Positions 24,781 to 33,850 of a DNA stretch of 64,000 bases are shown here, piece after piece (positions within the stretch are counted from its first letter, which is position 1; each line of letters opens with the position of its first letter). The notes under the pieces were generated by a model that was given only the letters and a program-made list of their open reading frames with translations, was not told the origin of the DNA and made no database searches. Source of the stretch: Bradyrhizobium cenepequi (lineage in GTDB: Bacteria > Pseudomonadota > Alphaproteobacteria > Rhizobiales > Xanthobacteraceae); the NCBI RefSeq assembly GCF_020329485.1, contig NZ_JAGKJI010000038.1:1-64000 (forward strand), read 5' to 3'. The position numbers and the translations under genes are program-made.

Positions 24781-25324
24781 CCGTGCAGGGAGGGGGAACA
24801 ATCCTGCGAAGTACAAATCCCAGTCACACGCATCAATTCAAGGGGTATATCCATTGACCGTAGCCTTGGAATCGAGGTCTCCGCCCCGGGAATCAACTGA
24901 TTGAAGGCGAGCGCCTTCAAGGTGTAGAGCGCGAAGCGCTGGCGCCACTGGCATCGCTGATTGCGGTTTGCCATTGGCGCGAGTGGGGGTACCAGCCGGC
25001 TTGGCTTGCTGCCTCGCGCAAGCCGCGCTCGGTGATCACGCGCCTCTCGTCGCAGCGTCGACCGCTCACCCAAAGATGCAGTCGGTTCGCGCCTGATGGT
25101 GCCGGTAGGCAATCACCCCTTGCTGCAGCAAAGGCGTCGATCTCATCAGGCGGATCGCCGAAATTGATGGGCTCCTCCAAGAAGACGACAGTCATGACGA
25201 TCGCTACATCCTTCCGCGAGATAACGTTGCAAGAGCCGGGCCATGCAGAAGGAGGCCGGATTCTTCGGCTATTTTGGATCTCGCTGCGGAAAAGCTGGAG
25301 GGCGCGCGTGCCCGGCTTGATGTT
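24781..25324. other. Region without a supported gene
   Basis: Open frames exist on the minus strand (for example 24917-25489) but none resembles a known family, their ends are ragged and codon use does not favour any frame. It may hold the upstream part of the candidate small RNA and old debris. Nothing else was seen. Confidence 0.4.
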
Positions 25325-25340
25325 TGTCACGTCCGCAACA
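25325..25340 (+). promoter_or_regulatory. NifA site 1 before bolA remnant/ferredoxin
   Basis: Exact TGT-N10-ACA (TGTCACGTCCGCAACA). It is 30 bp from a second exact site, almost the spacing of the two sites in front of nifH. Confidence 0.65.
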
Positions 25341-25354
25341 GAACAGACCGTTGC

Positions 25355-25370
25355 TGTAGCAAACGTGACA
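25355..25370 (+). promoter_or_regulatory. NifA site 2 before bolA remnant/ferredoxin
   Basis: Exact TGT-N10-ACA (TGTAGCAAACGTGACA), 64 bp upstream of a -24/-12 element. Confidence 0.65.
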
Positions 25371-25434
25371 ATGACTGGCAGTTGCACGTCGGCAGAATGA
25401 GATGGATCGGCGCAGAAGCGCGCGGCGCGCATCT

Positions 25435-25450
25435 TGGTTCGAAGCTTGCA
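25435..25450 (+). promoter_or_regulatory. sigma-54 promoter of bolA remnant and [2Fe-2S] ferredoxin
   Basis: TGGTTCGAAGCTTGCA has the invariant GG and GC with correct spacing and a perfect -12. With two NifA sites upstream, it is a credible nif promoter reading toward 25501 and 25777. Confidence 0.75.
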
Positions 25451-25500
25451 TGGAGAAGCAAGATGGTGGAGCAAGCAAAGCGGGAGCAACGAAAATCGCG

Positions 25501-25740
25501 ATGATGAGACCAGACATTGAAGCCCTGATCAGGAAGGCCTTTCCGGACGCTGTCCATGACTGATCTTGCCGGCGACAGCGATCATTATCGCGCCCGGGTC
25601 GTTTCGCGTGTCTTCGCAGGTAAGAGCCCGGGCAAGCAGCATAGATGGTCTTGCGGCGCTCAATGGGAAAATGGGTGATGAGCTTCACGCGCTCGCGCTG
25701 AAGACCGCCGTCCCAGGGGCGATGCGCTCGGACTTTTCTC
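25501..25740 (+). pseudogene. BolA-family pseudogene
   Basis: Starts MMRPDIEALIRKAFPDAV, then shifts frame near 25550 to TDLAGDSDHYRARVVS-RVFAGKS, and after another shift near 25625 ends AALNGKMGDELHALALKTAVPG. Together these are the whole BolA fold (LAGD-DHY-V-S--F-GK... GELHAL-LKT). BolA proteins pair with monothiol glutaredoxins in iron sensing and Fe-S transfer. Two frameshifts make it non-functional, although its NifA-type promoter is intact and now feeds the ferredoxin downstream. Confidence 0.8.
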
Positions 25741-25776
25741 TCTTCAGATGAACCCAATCGATCGCGTGGCAGGCGC

Positions 25777-26124
25777 ATGAACTCAGAAACGGAATTCGAG
25801 CTTCCTCAACTCTACAGGCATCACGTCTTTGCCTGCCACGTCCAGCGTCCGCGCACTCATCCGCGCGGCAGCTGCGGCGCTTCCGGCGCACAAGCCCTGT
25901 GGGACAGGATGAGCAAGGCGATCGAAGCGCAAGGGCTCACCGATATCGGCTTCACGGCGGCGGGCTGCCTCGGCTTTTGCAACGCCGGTCCCTTGATGGT
26001 GGTCTATCCCGACGGCGTCTGGTACCGCCCGACCACGCCTGAGGACATCGACGAAATCATCGAGTCCCATCTCAAGGAAGGCAAACGTGTCGACCGCCTG
26101 GTGATGGTGTTGAAGCGGAGCTAA
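25777..26124 (+). CDS. Thioredoxin-like [2Fe-2S] ferredoxin (Shethna type)
   Basis: A 115-residue protein with the four-cysteine pattern of thioredoxin-fold ferredoxins: HHVFACHVQRP and RGSCGASGA, then CLGFCNAGPLMVVYPDGVWY. In Azotobacter this type is co-expressed with nif genes; likely an electron carrier or redox protector of nitrogenase. It is the first intact gene after the NifA/sigma-54 promoter at 25435 and follows the broken bolA. Confidence 0.88.
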   Translation: MNSETEFELPQLYRHHVFACHVQRPRTHPRGSCGASGAQALWDRMSKAIEAQGLTDIGFTAAGCLGFCNAGPLMVVYPDGVWYRPTTPEDIDEIIESHLKEGKRVDRLVMVLKRS

Positions 26125-26746
26125 AGGCTCGGTGAGCACCGCTTATGCGGGCTATCAAGTACGGCGCGGCTTATCCGTCCAGCGACTGACGTCTGTCGGA
26201 ATGTTGGATTACCCTCTTTCGCCAGGATGATGAGTGGTGGTGACCTCACGCCCTTCTTCAAGGAATTCGTGCGCAACACCAGGCCCTTGATCTTATCGGT
26301 GTGACCTTCGATTTCATCGTGATCTTCGTGAGATGGATGTTCCTGATCACGGTGCCGCGCTTGATCACCGTGGACGAGCGTTACGCTGTCACCCTAGCGG
26401 CGTGCCGAATCCGTGACCTTGATGTCCATGTGGCGCTTTCCGCGACGCGTGCCCGAGATGAGAAGATGACTTAATCGATCACTCCTAACCCAATTCGATC
26501 GCGTCCGTCACCTCATGCTGACTCCGCCAATAGTTCGTAGCCAGTTTGGTTCAGCTTACAGATGTAACCATTTCAGTCTGACGAGACATCGTTCGGTAGC
26601 GCGTGCCGCCTAATCCTTAGAATGGCTCGCGGGGACGCATGGGCCCCACGCCATCCGTCCGGAAGCTCGCGTTGGTTGCGGACGGATCGCGTTTCAGACC
26701 AAGTCGCCGCCATACTCGATCGGTTTGGCGCGCGAAGAGACGAGCA
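26125..26746. other. Intergenic stretch without a supported gene
   Basis: Only short, unrecognisable frames. No -24/-12 element or terminator was found. GC is lower than in the flanking nif genes. The start of the acylase frame can be extended leftward to 26639 but those codons look non-coding. Confidence 0.4.
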
Positions 26747-29113
26747 ATGGTACGAGGAATACTGCCCCGTTGGGTGGTCAGCGTCGGGGCGGCTTGTGTA
26801 TGCCTGGTTGCGATCGCCGCCGCAATTGGATGGATGATGCTGCGGGCAAGTCTGCCGGTCCTCGATGGTGTTGTGCGAGGCAGTGGATTGTCTGCTAAGG
26901 TGACCGTCGATCGCGATGCGCTTGGGGTACCCACAATCGCCGGTGTCGACCGTGGCGACTTGGCTTATGCAACAGGCTTTGTGCATGCCCAGGATCGTTT
27001 CTTCCAAATGGATCTATTGCGCCGGACGGCGGCAGGTGAACTGGCGGAGCTGTTTGGGTCTTCTGCACTCGATCTGGATCGCCGCCACCGATTGCATCAA
27101 TTCCGAAAGCGTGCAGCTGCCGTGCTTGCAGCCGCGTCTGCGGACGATCGTCGTCTCGTCGAGCGTTATACACGCGGTGTCAATGACGGCTTGCACGCTC
27201 TGTCCGTCAAACCATTCGAATACCTTATGCTGCGGATCACACCTTCGTATTGGCGGCCGGAAGATTCCATTCTGGTCATCTATTCAATGTATTTCGAGCT
27301 GCAGTACCGGGAACTGGAGTCCACGCTGGCTCGCGCGCTTATGCGTGAACGGTTACCAAACGATATATTTTCGTTTCTGGTACCTGACGTCAGTCACTGG
27401 GACGCGCCGCTGGATGAGGCGACAAGTCCAACAATGGAAATGCCCGCGTTGCCGGCAACAAACCCGGATTGGCAGGTCCCTCTTGCGCCTTCTGGTGTCG
27501 AAAGCGGCGCGATTGCAGGCAGCAATAGCTGGGCTGTCTCTGGCACCCACAGTCGCGGAAGCGCGGGCTTGATAGCCAACGATATGCACCTTGGCCTGCG
27601 GCTGCCGAATATCTGGTACCGTCTATCACTCGTTTATCCCGATGCGCATGGAACGCTCCGTCGTGTCACGGGCGCCAGTCTACCGGGCACGCCGGCCATA
27701 ATTGTTGGTAGCAACGGCCGAGTTGCTTGGGGTTTCACCAACAGCTCGGGAAACCACCTAGATTTAGTCACCCTCGACGACGATACAATCGGAAGTCTGC
27801 GCTATCATGTTCTCGGCGGCGGCTCGGAGGAAGCGGTCCGCGAGGTGGAAAGGATCTCGGTCAAAGGAGGCCCTGCGGTCGATTTACCTGTTGTCAAGAC
27901 GCGCTGGGGACCGGTCACTCAGCTGGCTAAGAAAACCTATGCCATCCATTGGATAGCTCACGATCAGAATGCGATCAGTCTCCGGTTCCTGCGCATGGAA
28001 GATGCCGATAGCGCGATGGCCGCCATCAAGGTCGGCCAAGCAAGCGGCATCCCAACCCAGAACCTCATCGCCGCCGACGCCAGTGGCCACATCGGCTGGA
28101 CGCTTGCCGGTCCGTTGCCGAGGCGGCTGACACCGACTGACGGGCTTCCGGTCTCCGGTCGCTACGATCGAACTTGGTCCGACTATCTCACACAGGACGA
28201 GTATCCAGCAAAACTCGATCCTCCCCTTGGACGCTTGTGGACGGCCAACAACCGCCAACTGAGCGATGCGGATCAGGACAAGATCGGCGGCAAGGATGCG
28301 GATCTGGGCGCACGGGCTAGCCAGATCCGCGATGATTTGCTCGCGAGCGATAGCTTTGACGAACGATCATTCTTGGCCATACAACTCGACGATCGCGCGT
28401 TGTGGACCAATTTCTGGCGTCAGCTTCTGCTCGATACACTTGATGAGGCGGCGCTGGCGGATCATTCTCGTCGCGCCGAGTTGAAGCTGCTGGTGGCGGA
28501 GTGGAATGGCCGCGCTGACGCGGATGCTGTCGGCTACGCACTGGTGCGCAGCTTCTATCGATCGATGTATGACGCATGGTTTGGCGGCCTTGATGCCGAG
28601 CTAGGTCGCCTCTATCCGACTGCTAGTTATCGTTTGGCGAGTGGACGCACAGAGGCCGTGATGGAAACGTTGGCCGCACAACACGCATGGGCCCCGCCCG
28701 AATTTACCGATTGGCGTGCTTTCGTACTCGATCGGATCGACACGTCCATCGCGCGCATGACACGAAATGGAGCGCGGCTTCAGGACGCGCAATGGGGCCT
28801 CACAAACCGGGCCGCGATCGCGCATCCGTTGGCGCGCATTCTGTCGTCGCTCCGGTTATGGCTAGCCGTGCCGCCCGACCCGTTGCCGGGAGACATCAAT
28901 ATGCCACGTGTGCAGGCGCCGGAGTTTGGTGCATCCGAGCGAATGGTGGTGGCAGCGGGTCACGAGGAGACCGGCATTTTTGAGATGCCCGGTGGACAGA
29001 GCGGACATCCATTGTCGCCTTTCTTCCTTGCTGGCCACAAGGCATGGGTGCGTGGCGATCCGAGCCCATTTCTGCCTGGTCCCGCGGTTCACCACTTGGT
29101 TTTTGAACCCTGA
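26747..29113 (+). CDS. Penicillin acylase (amidase) family protein
   Basis: A 788-residue Ntn-hydrolase precursor. It starts with a hydrophobic segment (residues about 8-33) that is a signal anchor or Sec signal. The alpha-chain part has VPTIAGVDRGDLAYATGFVHAQDRFFQMD. The autocatalytic cleavage site precedes Ser259 in GSNSWAVSG, the beta-chain nucleophile. Later blocks include NDMHLGLRLPNIWY and GFTNSSGNHLDL. Substrates may be beta-lactams or N-acyl homoserine lactones; the sequence does not decide. ATG 26747 is chosen; upstream codons to 26639 look random. Stands alone between nif and mobile debris. Confidence 0.88.
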   Translation: MVRGILPRWVVSVGAACVCLVAIAAAIGWMMLRASLPVLDGVVRGSGLSAKVTVDRDALGVPTIAGVDRGDLAYATGFVHAQDRFFQMDLLRRTAAGELAELFGSSALDLDRRHRLHQFRKRAAAVLAAASADDRRLVERYTRGVNDGLHALSVKPFEYLMLRITPSYWRPEDSILVIYSMYFELQYRELESTLARALMRERLPNDIFSFLVPDVSHWDAPLDEATSPTMEMPALPATNPDWQVPLAPSGVESGAIAGSNSWAVSGTHSRGSAGLIANDMHLGLRLPNIWYRLSLVYPDAHGTLRRVTGASLPGTPAIIVGSNGRVAWGFTNSSGNHLDLVTLDDDTIGSLRYHVLGGGSEEAVREVERISVKGGPAVDLPVVKTRWGPVTQLAKKTYAIHWIAHDQNAISLRFLRMEDADSAMAAIKVGQASGIPTQNLIAADASGHIGWTLAGPLPRRLTPTDGLPVSGRYDRTWSDYLTQDEYPAKLDPPLGRLWTANNRQLSDADQDKIGGKDADLGARASQIRDDLLASDSFDERSFLAIQLDDRALWTNFWRQLLLDTLDEAALADHSRRAELKLLVAEWNGRADADAVGYALVRSFYRSMYDAWFGGLDAELGRLYPTASYRLASGRTEAVMETLAAQHAWAPPEFTDWRAFVLDRIDTSIARMTRNGARLQDAQWGLTNRAAIAHPLARILSSLRLWLAVPPDPLPGDINMPRVQAPEFGASERMVVAAGHEETGIFEMPGGQSGHPLSPFFLAGHKAWVRGDPSPFLPGPAVHHLVFEP

Positions 29114-29147
29114 CCCCGACGTGACTTGCCTCCACGGCTTCGAAAGA

Positions 29148-29680
29148 TGTCACGAAAGGTTTCGTCGACGCGGTCTATGCGAAGTTGCTCGTCGTCGAGG
29201 AAAAGGACGCGTATGGCAACATCGTAGGGCGAGAGCGCCGCCGCTTCGCGAACGCCGCGATGGTCGCCTGCCGGCGGGCTTGGTGCGTCGGTCAGCGCAC
29301 AGAAGAGAAGAAGGTCCGTGCACCCCAAAAACGGCGAAGAAGCATGATGACCGCTGTTCGATGAGGCCGGTGAAGCGCTCTTCCCGGAGCTGATGGCCGA
29401 ACTCGACGAAATCAAGAAGACGACAGTTTCAGGCCTCGTTTTCCGGCGGGACCACGCGCACGGTAGATCTCGTACGCCACCGCCCCGGATCACCGAAAAG
29501 AAGGATCTCCGCTATCTTCGTGATGTGGTGAAGGAAATCATCCGGTCCGCCGGTCTCCGAGGAGAACTGTCGTTCACATCGTTCCGCCGTGGTGGCTTTA
29601 CTGAGGGAGCCGACAGCGACCTCCCGGATGCTGAATTGCGCGCAGCCGGGCGGCACCGGTCCTCGAGGGCACGATCATAG
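29148..29680 (+). pseudogene. Tyrosine recombinase/integrase pseudogene
   Basis: The first part reads KDVTKGFVDAVYAKLLVVEEKD and RERRRFANAAMVACRRAW; the second, in another frame from about 29363, reads EALFPELMAELDEIKKTTVSG, then FRRDH, then ISEKKDL-like YLRDVVKEIIRSAGLRGELSF, TSFRRGGFTEGADSDL and AELRAAGRHRS. The latter resembles the C-terminal catalytic part of phage-type integrases (R-H-x-R-H-Y region; the box-II His-x-x-Arg reads as FTSFRRGG). An internal deletion and missing final tyrosine region make it inactive. Confidence 0.6.
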
Positions 29681-29822
29681 TCCTTTATTCCTGGGGGGAA
29701 CCTTGCCTCACCGACCGGTTCTATGGCGAGCCGATATTCTTCCTTTCTTCTTCAGTCAGCACTTTCATTTGCGCATCCGTCAGCGGACCATTGCCAACCA
29801 ATTGAAGTGGGCTATCGGTGTT

Positions 29823-31170
29823 TTAGCTGTGCTGATCCGGCATTTTGCGTTGTTGTCCCTGATCATTGGATGCTGGTTCATCGCTTCCGCCGGCTCCGCC
29901 GAAGCCGAGAAACTCGACGAGGATGATCGAGGGCCGGTCGCCGCCCTCCGGCTGCGCCGGTGTCGCGACCTGTTGGATGGCGCCGGTGGTGTTGTTCGCC
30001 GTCAGCGCGGCGTTGACATTGGGGACCGCGACGGTCGGAATGCCGACCGTGACGCCCTGCACCTGGACGTTGAAGGTGTTGAGCACCAGCAGCGCTGCCA
30101 CATTGAGGTCGCCCGAGAACCGTCCCCCTGCTGCGCCAAAATCGACGCTGCCGCGCGGGGCCATCAGATTGCCCCGGCCAGGCGGAACATCCGGCAGCGA
30201 CTGCAAGGTCGCGATGCCGGCGCCGCGACCGGCATCGAGATTGCCGTTCGAGCTCCACATGATGATATCGCCGCCCTGCTCGGTGAAGATGCGGCTTTGC
30301 GCCACCAGCACGTCGCAGTCGGTGAAGGTTGCGATGTTGCCGCGTTCCAGCGTGATGATGCCTTCCGAGGCCGGATCGACGGCCGGCGCGGCGGCAGATG
30401 AGCCGACGAGCACGCGACCGCCCGGCGCGAGGATCGAAATATCGCCGCCACGCTGGGTCTGGATCGTGGACCCGCGCATGTCGAGATTGCCGGTGGCTAC
30501 GAGCGTGTTGGCGCCGTTGGCGCCGCCCTCGAGACTGTTTGCGGTATAGCCATAAGCCGCTGGAAAGAGGGTGTTGATGGCCTGATAGCCGCGCGCGTAT
30601 TGATGGTAGTAGGCGCTGCCGGCGTCGTTGTAGTCCTTGCCGGTGCGGTCGAGGATCGCGAAGAAGACCTGTGTGGCAATGAGGTTGCGGCGCGCTTCCG
30701 GCAGATCCTGGTAGGCTGCCCAAGCCCTGTCAGGCGTGAACGCGGCCGCCTTGCCGATGCTCTGCTCGTAAGAGGCACCGCCGCCGCGAACGCATCGAGA
30801 AACTCGGTGGTGCTTGCCATGGCCGGGTCGAGATAGGCCGCAGCGAAGGCGGCGTAGTTAACGCCCTTGCCGACCCCGGCCAACACGGTGACCGAAGCGC
30901 CCTCGGTCGGAAGGAATGGATTTCCAAAGCCGGGCGACTGCACAGCCGGCTGATACGGGGAGAAGAGACTGGCGGAGGCGTCGATCGCGTTTCCAAGCGT
31001 GCGGATGCCGCTTTCCGGAAAGCTCGCGAGACGCTGCGATGGGAAATCGACGTTGCCCCCAGCCTGGACGATCAAATTTCCGGGCCCGGCGAGTTCGATG
31101 TTCGGCTTCGCGCCGACCGACACCAGGGGATCGAAGCGAATATCGCCGCGAATGCGGCGCCGGGCCCGGC
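29823..31170 (-). pseudogene. Filamentous-hemagglutinin-type exoprotein remnant (DUF3739-like)
   Basis: Two frames joined near 30740 give the C-terminal part of a large beta-helical exoprotein: KPNIELAGPGNLIVQAGGNV, then TLGNAIDASASLFSPY, then (second frame) ARGYQAINTLFPAAYGYTA, GNLDMRGSTIQTQRGGDISI and FTEQGGDIIMWSSNGNLDAG. Such text is typical of DUF3739 hemagglutinin-like proteins secreted by two-partner systems. The N-terminal secretion domain is missing and there is at least one frameshift. Confidence 0.7.
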
Positions 31171-31186
31171 TCCGGCGCCGAGAGAG

Positions 31187-31266
31187 ATGACGCTTCTTCG
31201 AATCGTCAGCTCGCTCGATCTTTTTGTTTGAGCAAACCGGTTTCCACTTTTCCGGATCGTGCTCTT
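31187..31266. repeat. Intergenic repeat, copy 1
   Basis: Contains CTTCTTCGAATCGTC, GAGCAAACCGGTTTCCAC and CCGGATCGTGCTC. A second copy with the same order of blocks is at 32164-32258. This pattern is common between genes in Bradyrhizobium. The two copies flank ompW on both sides. Confidence 0.6.
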
Positions 31267-31269
31267 GCG

Positions 31270-32013
31270 TCAGAACTTGTAGGTGATGCCACCGCCGACC
31301 AGCCATGGGTCGATATTGGCGCGCCCGGTGACGGGAATCGCGTTGTTGACGGTCGCCGAATAATCGGGCCGCAGCCACAACTTCTTCACGTCAACGTTGA
31401 GCCCCCGGTGACGGTCGAGCATGTAGTCGAAGCCGAATTGGACCGCGGCGCCAACCTGGTTGCTGATGTGCAAATCCGTCACCGCCAGGCCGGCAAACGG
31501 CGTATTGGCTGCAGACTGGTTGAAGAATACGGTGTAGTTGATGCCAGCGCCGATATACGGCTTGAACGCGCCGAAATCGGTGAAGTGATATTGCAGCGTC
31601 AGCGTCGGCGGCAACAGCCAAGCTTTGCCGATCTCGAGCCCGTCGAGCGTCCCGGTGCCGCTGATGTGATGCCTGGTCACGCCGAGAATGAGTTCGGCGG
31701 CGATGTTCGGAGTGAAGAAATAGGAGATGTCGAGCTCCGGGATGACTTGATCGCTGATCGAGAGGCCCGAATTCGACGACGACAGGAGCGGTACACCGGC
31801 GACATTGACCGAGCTGCCTCGGGCATCCGGCAATACGCCAAGCACGCGCAGGCGGATCATCCAGGGATTGAAGGGGTCGACCGGCGGCGGCGCCTTCGCC
31901 TTGTAGACCGGCGCCGCCGCCAGATCCGCAGCCTGTACCGACATGGCGGCCCCACCGAACGCCGCCGCGAGCACGAGCAGCGACGCCGTTATTAGAATTG
32001 TTCTTGCTCTCAT
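31270..32013 (-). CDS. OmpW-family outer membrane protein
   Basis: A 247-residue eight-stranded beta-barrel protein: signal peptide (MRARTILITASLLVLAAAF ... VQA), then typical OmpW text WMIRLRVLGVLPD, ELDISYFFTPNIAAELILG, TLTLQYHFTDFGAFKPYIGAGINYT and a terminal aromatic (GGGITYKF). It forms a small pore for hydrophobic compounds. The start at 32013 is chosen because GGAG lies 6 bp before that ATG; an earlier ATG at 32031 is possible. Flanked by two copies of an intergenic repeat. Confidence 0.9.
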   Translation of the reverse strand: MRARTILITASLLVLAAAFGGAAMSVQAADLAAAPVYKAKAPPPVDPFNPWMIRLRVLGVLPDARGSSVNVAGVPLLSSSNSGLSISDQVIPELDISYFFTPNIAAELILGVTRHHISGTGTLDGLEIGKAWLLPPTLTLQYHFTDFGAFKPYIGAGINYTVFFNQSAANTPFAGLAVTDLHISNQVGAAVQFGFDYMLDRHRGLNVDVKKLWLRPDYSATVNNAIPVTGRANIDPWLVGGGITYKF

Positions 32014-32163
32014 CACGTTCTCCATTCCCAAGTCCGCGCGAGGAGTCGCGCGACGCCTCTGTCACACCACAAGCGGGATGGCGAAGGATCTGATGCGGAT
32101 CAAATCGGGCGGGTCATGGCGCGATTAAGTCGCCGCGTTGCAAAAGGATCACGGTCTTCGAGC

Positions 32164-32258
32164 GTGATGACTTTTCTTCGAATCGTCATCCGCTCAATAT
32201 CTTGTTGAGCATGATCTTTTCGGAAGAACCGGTTTCCACGTTTGAAGGATCATGCTCT
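32164..32258. repeat. Intergenic repeat, copy 2
   Basis: Same block order as 31187-31266: CTTTTCTTCGAATCGTCATC, GAGCATGATCTTTTCGGA, ACCGGTTTCCAC and GGATCATGCTC. Internal GAGCATGATC/GGATCATGCTC halves can pair into a hairpin. Confidence 0.6.
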
Positions 32259-32345
32259 GATGCAATCCAGCCGCATCGGAACGCGCGATCCAACATCCTG
32301 CGAAGCTGCGCCGCCTGTCATGCTCCGCGCATGCGCAGGAGAGAT

Positions 32346-32370
32346 CGTATTTGCGCGAAGCGCAAATACG
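32346..32370. repeat. Perfect 11-bp inverted repeat
   Basis: CGTATTTGCGC-GAA-GCGCAAATACG forms a perfect hairpin with a 3-nt loop in a gene-free stretch (32259-32750) between repeat copy 2 and the ArsC-like gene. No gene is supported in that stretch. Probably a REP-like element. Confidence 0.6.
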
Positions 32371-32750
32371 CGGCGCAGTTCAGGATGCGACCGGCGTATT
32401 GCCGAAGAGTTTTGTCAACTTATAAGTTTGCGAACGACGCTATCGTGTCAATATATGGATTGACGCAAGGGATAGCTGCTCAGGAGCGACCGGCACTTCG
32501 ATGCTGCGCGGTGAGCCGGGCTGCCGCCTCATGAGAGCCGCGCGTTCAAGGGTCAAGACCTCTGGTGGACGGACGGCGGGACACCCGAAGCGCCGTTGAA
32601 TCTGCCATTCATGCACGCGCGTGTAGAGCCCCCGACCGTCTTCAGCGCGAGCTTTGCTCCTCGCGCCCCGTGAAGAACGACGAGCGGGGAAAACTTCGTT
32701 AACTTGCCTCTCGGTAACTTGCCTCTCGGTGGAGCTACGAGTTCTGCAGC

Positions 32751-33164
32751 TCACCCGCTCGGGCAGTGCCTCCCAGTTCCCTCGCGCGAGCATCCCTCGA
32801 GATCATGTTGCATGCTCCGCCCAAGCAGCGACAGCACGGGTTCATGATCGAATCCCGCGCATCTTGCGCTGTCGGCGTTGATCAGCGGGCGCCTTATCAG
32901 GAACGGGTCGCCCAGCATCAGCGCGAGTGCGCTCGCCGCGTTGCTTGTGTCGGGATTGATTTCGCCTGACTTGATGCGGGGCGCGGCGCGGTTGAACCAG
33001 GATGCGACCGGCGTATTGCCGAAGAAGCGGCGCAGTTCCTCCGCACGCCACGGTTCCTTCAAGATATCCCTGGCTATCACGTGGTGGCCCGCGGCCTTCA
33101 GCGCCTGCATCTGGCGCGCGTTGGTGGCGCAGCCGGGCTTTTGATAGAAGACGATCGTCGCCAT
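32751..33164 (-). CDS. Nitrogenase-associated ArsC/Spx-like protein
   Basis: A 137-residue protein of the arsenate-reductase-like thioredoxin fold. The N-terminus IVFYQKPGCATNARQMQALKAAGH has the single cysteine and N-R-Q helix of the nitrogenase-associated subgroup (TIGR01616-like), followed by LRRFFGNTPVASWFNRAAPRIK and FLIRRPLI. The role is not established. It follows the pseudo-receiver gene by 7 bp in the same direction, divergent from nifH, so it is probably NifA-controlled. Confidence 0.88.
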   Translation of the reverse strand: MATIVFYQKPGCATNARQMQALKAAGHHVIARDILKEPWRAEELRRFFGNTPVASWFNRAAPRIKSGEINPDTSNAASALALMLGDPFLIRRPLINADSARCAGFDHEPVLSLLGRSMQHDLEGCSREGTGRHCPSG

Positions 33165-33171
33165 GGCGCGC

Positions 33172-33606
33172 CTATTTGAGCACGCTGAGCTGCACGATCG
33201 GCGCGGCGCCGCCGCGTTCGAGAATCGTATCGACCTTCTTGCCGACGGCTTCCAAGGTCAGCGGCTTGACCAGCACGCCGTGCGCGCCGGCCTTGATGCC
33301 TTCGACCGCGGTGGCCTCGTCGGATTTGTCGCAGACGATCAGGATCCGAACGTCGGAAAAATGAGCCGCCAATTCGCCGATCAGGGTCGGCCCCTTTTGC
33401 TTCAAAAAGGAGGCGCCGAGCAGCACCACATGCGGTTTCAACCAATCGACGCCCCTGGCAAAAGCCTCTTCCGGCGTTGCAAGCTCGTGCGTCTCAATCT
33501 CGTCGTGCAGCATGAATTGCAGGGCCGCGCGGGTGATGTCGTCATCATGGACCACGAACACCCGTCGCAGGTCCACCGCTTTCGACGTTTCGACACCGAT
33601 CTGCAC
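33172..33606 (-). CDS. Receiver-domain protein without phospho-acceptor aspartate
   Basis: A 144-residue stand-alone CheY-like domain. The beta-1 acidic cluster (VFVVHDDD) and the beta-5 lysine (GVLVKPL) are there, but beta-3 reads PHVVLLGASFL, with glycine where the phosphorylated aspartate should be. It is therefore a pseudo-receiver, likely a protein-interaction module. GTG 33606 is chosen as start (AGGAGAGCGACA just upstream). It is divergent from nifH and shares its NifA sites. A decayed copy of its 5' part is at about 54560-54720. Confidence 0.8.
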   Translation of the reverse strand: MQIGVETSKAVDLRRVFVVHDDDITRAALQFMLHDEIETHELATPEEAFARGVDWLKPHVVLLGASFLKQKGPTLIGELAAHFSDVRILIVCDKSDEATAVEGIKAGAHGVLVKPLTLEAVGKKVDTILERGGAAPIVQLSVLK

Positions 33607-33655
33607 TGTCGCTCTCCTGAAAATCGCGCCGACAAAGCGGCTTGCAAGAGCGATT

Positions 33656-33671
33656 TGCAATTTCCGTTCCG
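33656..33671 (-). promoter_or_regulatory. Probable sigma-54 promoter of pseudo-receiver/ArsC-like genes
   Basis: On the minus strand CGGAACGGAAATTGCA has GG at -24, GC at -12 and a perfect TTGCA, 50 bp before the GTG start. The NifA sites at 33736-33780 are 65-109 bp upstream and can serve both directions. Confidence 0.5.
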
Positions 33672-33735
33672 CGCATGAACGCGTCGAAATGGCCCGCGCC
33701 AAGCCGGCTTTTGCCCGTTTGATGCTTGGGATCCT

Positions 33736-33751
33736 TGTCCGGCTTCTGACA
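33736..33751 (+). promoter_or_regulatory. NifA upstream activator site 1 of nifH
   Basis: Exact TGT-N10-ACA (TGTCCGGCTTCTGACA). The same site is retained in the duplicated block at 54813-54828. Confidence 0.85.
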
Positions 33752-33764
33752 GCGGCACAAATCC

Positions 33765-33780
33765 TGTCACGTTCAAAACA
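33765..33780 (+). promoter_or_regulatory. NifA upstream activator site 2 of nifH
   Basis: Exact TGT-N10-ACA (TGTCACGTTCAAAACA), 29 bp from site 1 and 70 bp before the promoter. In the duplicate near 54842 its first base is changed to C. Confidence 0.85.
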
Positions 33781-33850
33781 CCTGGTTTCATTCGCCGGCT
33801 TGCGAGTTTTTCAAAGCGTAATCAGAAGCTTAGAAGAGCGCAAACAGGGT

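Noticed and set aside
24525..25112. 195-codon minus-strand frame over the candidate small RNA
   Set aside because: Composition looks random, it covers strong hairpins and the terminator lies inside it, so coding is unlikely.
29866..30549. Plus-strand open frames over the hemagglutinin remnant
   Set aside because: The minus strand gives recognisable beta-helical exoprotein text in two frames; the plus-strand text is its shadow.
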